Positions 7,351 through 14,480 of a DNA stretch of 41,183 nt are shown here, one piece after another. Numbering within the stretch: position 1 is the first letter of the stretch; each line of letters starts with the position of its first letter. The position numbers and the translations under genes were made by a program. This DNA comes from Pseudomonadales bacterium (GTDB taxonomy: Bacteria; Pseudomonadota; Gammaproteobacteria; Pseudomonadales; Azotimanducaceae). The notes below the pieces were generated by a model. The model made no database searches, was not told the origin of the DNA, and worked only from the letters and a program-made list of their open reading frames with translations. The DNA lies in contig JAJEIQ010000041.1 of the NCBI GenBank assembly GCA_022827905.1, positions 1 to 41,183 of the forward strand, written 5' to 3'.

Positions 7351-8493
7351 GTGGACGTAGCAATCATTGGCATCGGCATCCATCCCTTCGGCCGCACCGA
7401 GGGCGTCACCGGCCTCGAGCAGGGCGTGCACGCGGCCCGGGAAGCGCTCAAGGACGTGGGCCTCGACTGGAACGACATGGAGTTCGCCTACGGCGGCTCA
7501 TCGGCGGCCGGCAACGCCGACTCCATGGTCTCCAAGCTCGGGCTGACCGGCCTGCAGTTCATCAACGTCTCCAACGGCTGCGCCACCGGCGGCAGCGCCC
7601 TGCAGTCGGCCTACATGGCCATCCAATCGGGCATGTTCGACATCGGCATGGCGGTGGGCTTCGACAAGCACCCCCGGGGCGCCTTCACCGTCAACCCAGA
7701 GGCCAGCGGGCTCGGCAAGTGGTACGGCGACATCGGCATGGCGCTGACGCCGCAGTTCTTCGGCATGAAGATCCAACGCTACATGCATGAGTACGACATC
7801 AGCGAGGACACGCTCATCCGCGTCGCCGTCAAGAACTTCAAGAACGGCGCCAAGAACCCCAACGCCTGGCGGCGCAACGCCTTCAGCTACGACGACGTGG
7901 CGCAGTCGCAGATGGTCTGCCATCCGCTGCGCAAGTACATGTTCTGCTCCCCGGCGGAGGGCGGCTGCGCCATGATCCTGTGCCGCGCCGACAAGGCCAA
8001 GCAGTACACCTCCAACCCGGTGTTCCTGAAGGCCGTGGCGGTGAAAACCCGGCAATTCGGCTCCTTCGAGGTGTTCTCCCAATCCCAGGCCCTCGAACGG
8101 GCGCCCGCGCCGACGGTGCAGGCCTCCACCGCGGCCTTCGAGATGGCCGGCATCGGCCCCGAGGACATCGACGTCGCCCAACTGCAGGACACCGAATCCG
8201 GCGCCGAGATCATGCACATGGCCGAAAACGGCTTCTGCGCAGACGGCGACCAGGAGAAGTGGCTGCGTGAAGGCCACACGGAAATCGACGGCAAGCTGCC
8301 GGTCAACACCGATGGCGGCTGCCTCGCCAACGGCGAGCCGGTGGGTGCTTCCGGCCTGCGGCAGGTCTATGAAATCTGCCTGCAACTGCGCGGCGAGGCG
8401 GGCGAGCGCCAAGTGCCGAACGACCCGAAGACCGGCTACACCCATGTGTACGGCGCACCGGGGCTGAGCGGCGTCACCATCATGGCGGCTTAG
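7351..8493 (+). CDS. Thiolase-fold acyl-CoA protein (lipid-transfer-protein/SCPx type)
   Basis: This 380-residue thiolase-superfamily protein has a GTG start with 'gaaggag' eight bases before it. The nucleophile-position Cys is present at 77 ('SNGCATGG'). However, the motif that normally reads GHPxGATG reads 'GEPVGASG' (328-335), so the catalytic His is replaced by Glu329. The C-terminal 'GAPGLSGVTIM' lacks the usual CxG Cys. This is the pattern of non-thiolytic family members ('lipid-transfer protein' types), some of which act as retro-aldolases with a DUF35 partner. The DUF35 gene is directly upstream. Expected work: C-C bond cleavage or formation on a CoA-ester. A plain thiolase reaction looks unlikely. 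Confidence 0.88.
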   Translation: MDVAIIGIGIHPFGRTEGVTGLEQGVHAAREALKDVGLDWNDMEFAYGGSSAAGNADSMVSKLGLTGLQFINVSNGCATGGSALQSAYMAIQSGMFDIGMAVGFDKHPRGAFTVNPEASGLGKWYGDIGMALTPQFFGMKIQRYMHEYDISEDTLIRVAVKNFKNGAKNPNAWRRNAFSYDDVAQSQMVCHPLRKYMFCSPAEGGCAMILCRADKAKQYTSNPVFLKAVAVKTRQFGSFEVFSQSQALERAPAPTVQASTAAFEMAGIGPEDIDVAQLQDTESGAEIMHMAENGFCADGDQEKWLREGHTEIDGKLPVNTDGGCLANGEPVGASGLRQVYEICLQLRGEAGERQVPNDPKTGYTHVYGAPGLSGVTIMAA

Positions 8494-8538
8494 CGAAGCA
8501 AGCACTGAGCAAGTTGCCCAATCGGCAGGAGTCCTAGG

Positions 8539-9330
8539 ATGCCTGGCACTGAAGCCACGCTCTATGAAGTGGGCACGGGCGCTGCTTGGATCACGCTGAA
8601 CCGGCCCGAAAACCGCAATGCGCTATCGGCGGTGCTGGTCAACGAGCTGTTCGACCACATCCAAGACGCCTTGGCCGACGATGCAGTGCGCAGCATCGTC
8701 ATCACTGGCGCGGATCCCGCGTTCTGCGCCGGCGCGGATCTCAAGAGCCCGCCGGGCGAAATCATCGACGGTCAGCGAACGGTGCCCTACACCGATGTGT
8801 TGAACGCCATCCTGGAAAGTCCCAAGCCAGTCATCGCGGCCGTCAACGGCGCGGCGTTTGCCGGGGGCTTGGGCTTGGTCGGCGCCGCCGACATCGTCCT
8901 GATGGCCGAAGAGGCGCAATGCAGCTTCAGCGAAGTGCGCATCGGCGTCATACCGGCCGTCATCTCGGTGGTCTGCCTGCCGAAGCTTGGCGTCCACCAC
9001 GGCATGAAGCTGTTTCTGACCGGCGAACGCTTCAACGGCACCCAAGCCGTGACCATGGGCTTGGCCCACCGGGCGGTTCCGAGGGCCCTGCTCACAGCCG
9101 CCGTCCAAAAGGAAGTGGACATGATCAATCTCGGCGGCCCCATCGCGGTGACCGAGTGCAAGAAGCTGGTGCGTCGGGTGCCGGAACTGTCCATTGAGGA
9201 AGGCTTCGAGGTGACCAGCGAATGGAGCGGGCGCATGTTCCGCTCGGACGAAGCCGCCGAGGGCATGGCGGCGTTCAGGGAGAAGCGCAAGCCGAGCTGG
9301 GTCGAAGACGCCTCGCCTTCGGCGAGGTGA
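8539..9330 (+). CDS. Enoyl-CoA hydratase (crotonase family, methylglutaconyl-type)
   Basis: This crotonase-fold hydratase has 263 residues. Oxyanion-hole segments are 'FCAGADL' (62-68) and 'AFAGGLGL' (106-113). The catalytic Glu is at 132 in 'FSEVRIGVIPAVIS', a form typical of methylglutaconyl-CoA and isohexenyl-glutaconyl-CoA hydratases of the Leu/isoprenoid (Liu/Atu) routes. The last residues (ASPSAR) and the stop are encoded by a palindromic element, so the native C-terminus probably ended near 'PSWVED'. 'aggag' lies before the ATG. It sits between the thiolase-like and AtuA-like genes on one strand, consistent with one CoA-ester pathway. Confidence 0.92.
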   Translation: MPGTEATLYEVGTGAAWITLNRPENRNALSAVLVNELFDHIQDALADDAVRSIVITGADPAFCAGADLKSPPGEIIDGQRTVPYTDVLNAILESPKPVIAAVNGAAFAGGLGLVGAADIVLMAEEAQCSFSEVRIGVIPAVISVVCLPKLGVHHGMKLFLTGERFNGTQAVTMGLAHRAVPRALLTAAVQKEVDMINLGGPIAVTECKKLVRRVPELSIEEGFEVTSEWSGRMFRSDEAAEGMAAFREKRKPSWVEDASPSAR

Positions 9331-9387
9331 TCGAGTTGCTGACGCAACTGCGCGAGCAAGCTCGCGTTTGAGTTGCTACGCAACTCA
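9311..9387. repeat. Cluster of four palindromes overlapping the end of the enoyl-CoA hydratase gene
   Basis: Hairpins in order: cctcgcc-ttc-ggcgagg (9311-9327, coding, directly before the TGA); gagttgc/gcaact (about 9333-9348, imperfect); cgcgagc-aa-gctcgcg (9351-9366); tgagttgc-tac-gcaactca (9369-9387). The gagttgc/gcaactc unit is shared with 3976-3994. The cluster fills the whole gap up to the AtuA-like gene's ribosome binding site. Confidence 0.75.
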
Positions 9388-9417
9388 GCGTAGGTTGCAA
9401 GAACTGGAAGGGAAACC

Positions 9418-11193
9418 ATGAGCGACATCATCCGAATTGGCAACTGCAGTGGCTACTACGGCGACCGCCTCGCCGCAGCCCGGGAACTGATCGACGGCGG
9501 CCCCATCGATGTGCTGACCGGCGACTACCTAGCCGAACTCACCATGTCCATCCTGCACAACCAACGCACCACCCGGGGCGAGCACCTCGGCTACGTCGGC
9601 ACCTTCCTCAAGCAGGTGCGGGACGTGGCCGCCGATTGCGTGGCTCGGGGCATCAAGATCGTCACCAATGCCGGCGGCCTCAATCCCAAGGGCATGGCGG
9701 ACGAAGTGGAGAAAATCCTGGCCGAATTGGGGGTGGAGGCCAAGGTCGCCTACATCGATGGCGACGACCTGCTCGGCGACCTTGAGACCCTCCAAGCCGA
9801 GGGACAGGCGTTCACCAATCTCGACACCGGCGCCACCTTGGCCGATTCCGGCCAAGAGGCGCTCACCGCCAACGTCTATTTCGGCGCTTGGGGCATCAAG
9901 GAGGCCTTGGACCAGGGCGCGGACATCGTGATCTGCCCGCGAGTGACCGACGCCGCAGTGGTCATCGGCCCGGCGGCCTGGAAGTTCAACTGGCGGCGCA
10001 ACGACTACGATGCCCTGGCCGGGGCCTTGGCCGCGGGACACATCATCGAGTGCGGCACCCAATGCTGCGGCGGCAACTACTCGTTCTTCGAGGAAGTCCC
10101 CTCCTTCCGCAGCATGGGCTACCCCATCGCTGAGATCGAGGCCGACGGCAGCTTCACCATCACCAAGAATCCGGGCACCGGCGGGCTGGTCTCGGTGGGC
10201 ACGGTGACCGCCCAACTGCTCTACGAGATATCCACGCCGGCCTACATGAACCCCGACGTCATCGCCCACTTCGAAACCATGACGGTCCAACAGGACGGCG
10301 AGGACCGGGTGCGGGTCACCGGCGTGCGCGGCAGCAGCCCGCCGCCAACCCACAAGGTCTGCTTCAACACCTTGGGCCCCCACAAGCAGACCGCCGAAGT
10401 GCTGCTGACCGGTCTCGACATCGAGCGCAAGGCCGAGGTTCACGTCGATCAGATGCTCCACAATCTTGGCGGCCGCGAACAGTTCGACGACGTGGACGTT
10501 CAGTTGCTTCGCACCGACCATGAGGATCCGGATTGCAACGAGGCCGCCCATGCCATTCTGCGCGTGACCGTGACCACCCAAGACCCGGCCAAGGTGGGAC
10601 GCCTGTTCGACGCCAAGGTCATCGAACTCGCCCTAGGCGCCGTGCCAGGGAACGCCGGCGCTGGGGGCGGGGGCTTCAAGGGCGGGCGCGCCACCATCCA
10701 CTGGCCCGCCGTCATCGACAGCGAATGGGTCACTGAGCGGGTGCATTGCGCCGGTAAAACCACGGACGTGCTGCCGACCCAACGGTTGGGCCTTGAGGAA
10801 ATCTACTATCAGCAACCGCCCGCCGACATCGCCCCCGCCCCCGCCGGCGAAGCCACCAAGTTGCCCTTTGGACGGCTGTTCGGCACCCGCTCCGGGGACA
10901 AGGGCGGCAACGCCAACTGCGGCGTCTGGGCGCGCAGCGACGCAGCCTACAGCTTCCTCCACGAATACCTGACGGTGGATGAGTTCAAGCGCCTGCTGCC
11001 GGACATGGCGGCCTATGCGGTGGAGCGCTACGAGCTGCCCAACCTGCGCGCCCTGAACTTCCACATCCGCGGCGTGCTCGGCACCGGCGCAGCGTCCAAC
11101 CACCGCATCGACAAGCAGGCCAAGTCACTCGGCGAATACCTGCGCGCCAAGCACATCGAAGTGCCCCAGCCCCTGGCCCGGGCCGCTTCCTGA
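9418..11193 (+). CDS. AtuA-like (acyclic terpene utilization, DUF1446) protein
   Basis: This 591-residue protein has two parts: the large AtuA domain (about 4-440; start 'IRIGNCSGYYGDR', with 'IVTNAGGLNPKGM' and 'VICPRVTDAAVV') and a small C-terminal AtuA-like domain (about 485-585; 'FGRLFGTRSGDKGGNANCGVW', 'YELPNLRALNFHI', ending in 'LGEYLRAKHIEVP'). AtuA is encoded in the citronellol/geraniol degradation cluster of pseudomonads, where its exact reaction is unresolved; relatives appear beside acyl-CoA carboxylases and hydratases. 'gaaggga' precedes the ATG. The other Atu genes (carboxylase AtuC/F, lyase) are absent from the window, so a complete acyclic terpene pathway is not supported here. 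Confidence 0.9.
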   Translation: MSDIIRIGNCSGYYGDRLAAARELIDGGPIDVLTGDYLAELTMSILHNQRTTRGEHLGYVGTFLKQVRDVAADCVARGIKIVTNAGGLNPKGMADEVEKILAELGVEAKVAYIDGDDLLGDLETLQAEGQAFTNLDTGATLADSGQEALTANVYFGAWGIKEALDQGADIVICPRVTDAAVVIGPAAWKFNWRRNDYDALAGALAAGHIIECGTQCCGGNYSFFEEVPSFRSMGYPIAEIEADGSFTITKNPGTGGLVSVGTVTAQLLYEISTPAYMNPDVIAHFETMTVQQDGEDRVRVTGVRGSSPPPTHKVCFNTLGPHKQTAEVLLTGLDIERKAEVHVDQMLHNLGGREQFDDVDVQLLRTDHEDPDCNEAAHAILRVTVTTQDPAKVGRLFDAKVIELALGAVPGNAGAGGGGFKGGRATIHWPAVIDSEWVTERVHCAGKTTDVLPTQRLGLEEIYYQQPPADIAPAPAGEATKLPFGRLFGTRSGDKGGNANCGVWARSDAAYSFLHEYLTVDEFKRLLPDMAAYAVERYELPNLRALNFHIRGVLGTGAASNHRIDKQAKSLGEYLRAKHIEVPQPLARAAS

Positions 11194-11240
11194 CCTGCTA
11201 TCCAATCAAGACCAACGCGAGAGCTTAAGGCACCAAATAC

Positions 11241-13241
11241 ATGAACAGTTTCCCACCAGGGATCGGCGCGCTGGCACCGATGCTCTTCAGTGCGCTGCTG
11301 CTCAGCGGCTGCGGCTCAAGTGACGCACCCTCCGGGGAGGCGGTGGAAAGCCCGGCGGACGTTGCCGCCGCCGACCGGGACAAGGACAACACGGCCCAGA
11401 CCAACTTGGACTTGGTCCTAGCCAGGCAAGCGATGCCGGGCAGGCCCATCTACGAGGCGGCTTGCGCGAGCTGCCATGAAGGTGCGGTGAAGAAGGCCCC
11501 GCATCGGGACATGATCGGGCTGATGCCCCCGGAAGCCATCCTGCGGTCCATGGAACAGGGCATCATGCAGGTGGAGTCCTCGGGGCTGACCGCTGATGAA
11601 CGTGTGCAGGTCGCCGAGTTCCTGGCCGGGGTCGCCATGGGCACCGTTGCCGCCTCCGACCTGCCGGCCTGCGCAGACGACGTGCCGCCGCCGGACTTCA
11701 GCGCGGCGCCTGAGGTGATCAACTGGGGATTGGAGCCAACCAACACCCGCCACATCCCGGCAGCCGCGGCGGGGCTGTCGGCGGACCAACTGCCCAACCT
11801 CGAACCGCGCATGGCGATCCGCTTTCCAAGCGCCAATCGCGCCCGCTCCCAGCCCACCTTCGTCGGCGGCGCCATCCTGGTCGGCTCCCACAGCGGCAAG
11901 GTGTACGCCCTCGATCAGGCGAGCGGCTGCGCCCATTGGTCCTACCAAGCCTCATCGGAAGTGCGTACCGGCATCGTCATCGGACGCATGAAGGCGGATC
12001 AAGGCGCACCCATGACTGCGGCGTTTTTCGGCGACCTGCTTGGGCACGTTTACGCCGTCAACGCCAGCACCGGCGAGGAACTATGGCGCCAACGGGCGGA
12101 CGACCACCCCAACGCCACCATCACCGGAACGCCCTCCCTGCACGACGGCGTGCTGTACACCCCGGTGTCGAGCCTAGAGGTCAACCTAGGGCTCGACCCC
12201 TACTACGAGTGCTGCACCTTCCGCGGCTCGGTGGTCGCCTACGCCGCCGCCACCGGCGAGCCGCTGTGGCAGACTTACACCATCGATGAGATCGCTGTGG
12301 TGCAGAGCCAGAACCGGGCCGAAACCAACATGTGGGGTCCGTCCGGGGCGGTGATCTGGAACAGTCCGGCCATCGACGCGAAGCGCAACCAGCTCTACGT
12401 GGCCACGGGCGAGAACATGTCCTCCCCCGCCACCCTGACCAGCGACGCCATCTTCGCCATGGACCTCGACGACGGCGCCGTGAACTGGGTGTTCCAAGCC
12501 ACCGTCAACGATGTCTGGAACACAGCCTGCGACACCGAAAACGACCATAGCTGCCCGCCGGAGGGCGGGCCGGACTTCGACTTCGGAGCGGCCACCATGC
12601 TCTTGACCACCAGCGACGGGCAGGAACTCGTGATCGGCGGCCAAAAGTCCGGTATCGTCCATGCCGTCAATCCGGATGACGGCAGCGTGGTCTGGCAAAC
12701 CCGGGTCGGACGCGGCGGCATTCAGGGCGGGGTGCACTTCGGCATGGCGGCAGCCGGCGACCGCCTGTTCGTCCCCATCTCCGACATGGCCGACGGCCGC
12801 GAGTACGACAACCCGGACCGGCCGGGCCTGCATGCCGTGGACATTCGCACGGGCGAGATTCTCTGGTCGGCACTGAATCCCGACGTCTGCGACGGCCGCG
12901 ATTTCTGCCATCCGGGCATCTCGCAGGCGGTGACTGTGGCGGGCGACCTGGTGTTCGCTGGGGCCATGGACGGGGTGCTGCGGGTGCACGACGCGGAAAC
13001 CGGCTCCGTGCTCTGGGAACTCGACAGCACCAAGGAGTTCACCACCACCACCGGCGAAACCACCCACGGCGGCTCCTTCGGCGGCGCCGCCGGCCCGATC
13101 ATCCACAACGGCGAATTGGCGATCAGTTCCGGATACGGCATCTACAACCACATGGCCGGCAACCTGCTGCTGGTGCTCGCGGCTTCAGAGCCGTCATCGG
13201 AGCGAGGGCATCAACGAACTTCAGTTCGCGCCCTCGATTGA
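11241..13241 (+). CDS. Quinohemoprotein dehydrogenase lipoprotein (polyvinyl-alcohol-dehydrogenase-like)
   Basis: This 666-residue exported lipoprotein has a signal peptide ending in lipobox 'LLLSGC' (Cys24) and an N-terminal cytochrome c domain with heme motif C75-A-S-C78-H79. An eight-bladed PQQ-type beta-propeller follows (about 180-650; repeated 'V.A.DA.TG..LW' blade motifs). It also has vicinal cysteines C324-C325 in 'YYECCTFRGSV', as in PQQ alcohol dehydrogenases. Heme at the N-terminus is the arrangement of polyvinyl alcohol dehydrogenase, so a periplasmic alcohol oxidase feeding cytochromes is likely; the true substrate is unknown. No PQQ synthesis genes are nearby. The last 18 residues (after 'LVLAAS') are encoded by a palindromic element. 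A cytochrome lipoprotein gene faces it. Confidence 0.88.
   Translation: MNSFPPGIGALAPMLFSALLLSGCGSSDAPSGEAVESPADVAAADRDKDNTAQTNLDLVLARQAMPGRPIYEAACASCHEGAVKKAPHRDMIGLMPPEAILRSMEQGIMQVESSGLTADERVQVAEFLAGVAMGTVAASDLPACADDVPPPDFSAAPEVINWGLEPTNTRHIPAAAAGLSADQLPNLEPRMAIRFPSANRARSQPTFVGGAILVGSHSGKVYALDQASGCAHWSYQASSEVRTGIVIGRMKADQGAPMTAAFFGDLLGHVYAVNASTGEELWRQRADDHPNATITGTPSLHDGVLYTPVSSLEVNLGLDPYYECCTFRGSVVAYAAATGEPLWQTYTIDEIAVVQSQNRAETNMWGPSGAVIWNSPAIDAKRNQLYVATGENMSSPATLTSDAIFAMDLDDGAVNWVFQATVNDVWNTACDTENDHSCPPEGGPDFDFGAATMLLTTSDGQELVIGGQKSGIVHAVNPDDGSVVWQTRVGRGGIQGGVHFGMAAAGDRLFVPISDMADGREYDNPDRPGLHAVDIRTGEILWSALNPDVCDGRDFCHPGISQAVTVAGDLVFAGAMDGVLRVHDAETGSVLWELDSTKEFTTTTGETTHGGSFGGAAGPIIHNGELAISSGYGIYNHMAGNLLLVLAASEPSSERGHQRTSVRALD
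13198..13236. repeat. Palindromic element inside the 3' end of the quinohemoprotein gene
   Basis: Outer arms cgagggc (13203-13209) and gccctcg (13230-13236) enclose an inner hairpin cgaac-ttca-gttcg (13215-13228). The left flank cggagcgagggc (13198-13209) is the exact reverse complement of 14431-14442, so the two belong to one element family. The element provides the final codons of the gene and ends just before its TGA. Confidence 0.75.
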
Positions 13242-13291
13242 CCGAAAGGAAGACGCTTTACGTCGAGAGGTTGGCAGTTCGTGGAAATGCG

Positions 13292-13843
13292 CTAGCGGGC
13301 AAAGTCCAAAGTTTCAAACTGAGCGCCGCCGCGGTACTCCACGGCCCGGTCGTAGTAGCCGGCGGTTTCCAAGCGCACCGTGGCGTTGGCCTCGCCGCGG
13401 TTTTCCCAGAACCAGCCGTGCAGGCCAGTGAAAGGCGCGATGTAGGTGCCGGAGGCGTTGGTTCCGCGTGTTTGGTCGAAGCTCTCGGCGTAGCCCGGCG
13501 GGCCGATGGCCGGTTCGCTGTGCAGGTCCGAGACCACGTCGCCGGTGGCCTGCCAGGAAAAGACCAGCGCCTGGTCCTTGGCTAGGCCGTACTTGTACTC
13601 CACGGATTCGAACGGTGTGAGTTCAAACTCCACGCGGTCCACCCGGTAGGCGGTCGTCTCACGCAGCACCGGGTCGTCCTGGTCCTCGCCCAGATAGACC
13701 AGCTTCAGCAGCCTTCCGGTGCCAAGCGGATCCAAGTTGTATTCGGCGGGCAGAACGATGGCCACCACGATCAGCGCTGCCGCCACAAAGGCGCTCGCCA
13801 CCTGCAACCCGATGCGGCGCAGTGAGCCTTTGGCTGGCGTCAT
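13292..13843 (-). CDS. Membrane-anchored periplasmic protein of unknown function
   Basis: This 183-residue protein has one N-terminal membrane segment (about residues 11-32, 'IGLQVASAFVAAALIVVAIVL') followed by an extracytoplasmic domain. The domain is beta-rich, with 'VEFELTPFESVEYKYGL', 'ALVFSWQATGDV', 'GLHGWFWENRGEANATVRLE'. The last part resembles the end of GOLD/emp24-like beta-sandwiches; this is a similarity I infer by eye. Its start overlaps the end of the upstream cytochrome gene by four bases (ATGA), so translation is coupled. It converges on the quinohemoprotein gene. It could help anchor or assemble a periplasmic redox complex, but no function is established. Confidence 0.7.
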   Translation of the reverse strand: MTPAKGSLRRIGLQVASAFVAAALIVVAIVLPAEYNLDPLGTGRLLKLVYLGEDQDDPVLRETTAYRVDRVEFELTPFESVEYKYGLAKDQALVFSWQATGDVVSDLHSEPAIGPPGYAESFDQTRGTNASGTYIAPFTGLHGWFWENRGEANATVRLETAGYYDRAVEYRGGAQFETLDFAR

Positions 13844-14319
13844 GGCGCGCCTTCAGCTTGAGTGGCGGCAAAGCGGCCCTCCCGCCAATAGATCTGATGG
13901 CAGGAGACGCACACTTGGTAGAGGAGGCCACCCTCCTTGAAGAGCGCCTGCGCATCCTGCGCTTCGGCGGCCCGCTGGACGCGGGCACCGGCCCGAACCA
14001 TGCCCCGGGAAATCTCCACCCAATCCGGCCGCTCCTGGGCGAAGTGGGGCATCATCAGCAGATTGCCCAGCTCCGAAACCAGCGCCGCCTGGTTGCGCAC
14101 CGCATCCCAACCTTCGTCCGTGGTCGGCGCCAACTCCTCGACGCCCGCCTCCGTGATGACTTGGCCCGCGGAATCCCAGATCGCATCCGCCGCTGGTTCA
14201 AGCAGCCACGCCATGAACTCTGCAATCTCGGTCGCCTGTTCGTAGGGCGCCGGGGGCGGCGGAGCCTCGCAACCCAACACGCTAAGCGCAACAACCAAGG
14301 CCAAACCGCAGCGCCGCAT
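13840..14319 (-). CDS. c-type cytochrome lipoprotein (cytochrome c'-like)
   Basis: This is a 159-residue exported lipoprotein: signal peptide 'RRCGLALVVALSVLGC' with lipid-attachment Cys17, then an all-helical domain and a single heme-binding motif C137-V-S-C-H141 near the C-terminus. A C-terminal heme on a helical bundle is the layout of cytochrome c' / c556 proteins. I chose the ATG at 14319 over TTG 14343 and ATG 14322 because GGAG lies seven bases upstream and the signal peptide is then normal. Its stop overlaps the start of the membrane-anchored protein. Together with the facing quinohemoprotein it may carry electrons in the periplasm, which is inference from proximity. Confidence 0.82.
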   Translation of the reverse strand: MRRCGLALVVALSVLGCEAPPPPAPYEQATEIAEFMAWLLEPAADAIWDSAGQVITEAGVEELAPTTDEGWDAVRNQAALVSELGNLLMMPHFAQERPDWVEISRGMVRAGARVQRAAEAQDAQALFKEGGLLYQVCVSCHQIYWREGRFAATQAEGAP

Positions 14320-14418
14320 CATTGCGCTCCAAGTGAAATTCAAGCAAGGCTAGCGGAAAACTCAGCGCTTGCAAACGCTCGCTCTGGTTGAGTCCATTGC
14401 GGATTCGGGCATCCAGTT

Positions 14419-14480
14419 CGAGGGCGGGACGCCCTCGCTCCGGGCGTCAGCTTCGACCTCGCTCCGGGTGTCAGCTTCGG
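14419..14480. repeat. Palindrome plus 24-base tandem duplication
   Basis: Hairpin cgagggcg-gga-cgccctcg (14419-14437) is followed by two head-to-tail 24-base copies (14433-14456 and 14457-14480) that differ at two positions; each begins cctcgctccggg. The second copy overlaps the stop codon of the dimethylformamidase-like gene (minus strand). The gccctcgctccg part matches 13198-13209 in reverse complement. Confidence 0.75.

Noticed and set aside
7498-8505. 335-codon minus-strand frame opposite the thiolase-like gene
   Set aside because: It is a shadow of the thiolase gene; composition is Gly/Val/Ala/His-rich without motifs.
9311-9387. Palindrome cluster as a CRISPR array or rho-independent terminator
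   Set aside because: Units are unlike each other with no spacer regularity, and no T-run follows any stem.
8539-11193. A complete Atu (citronellol/geraniol) degradation operon
   Set aside because: The geranyl-CoA carboxylase, lyase and dehydrogenase genes are missing from the window.
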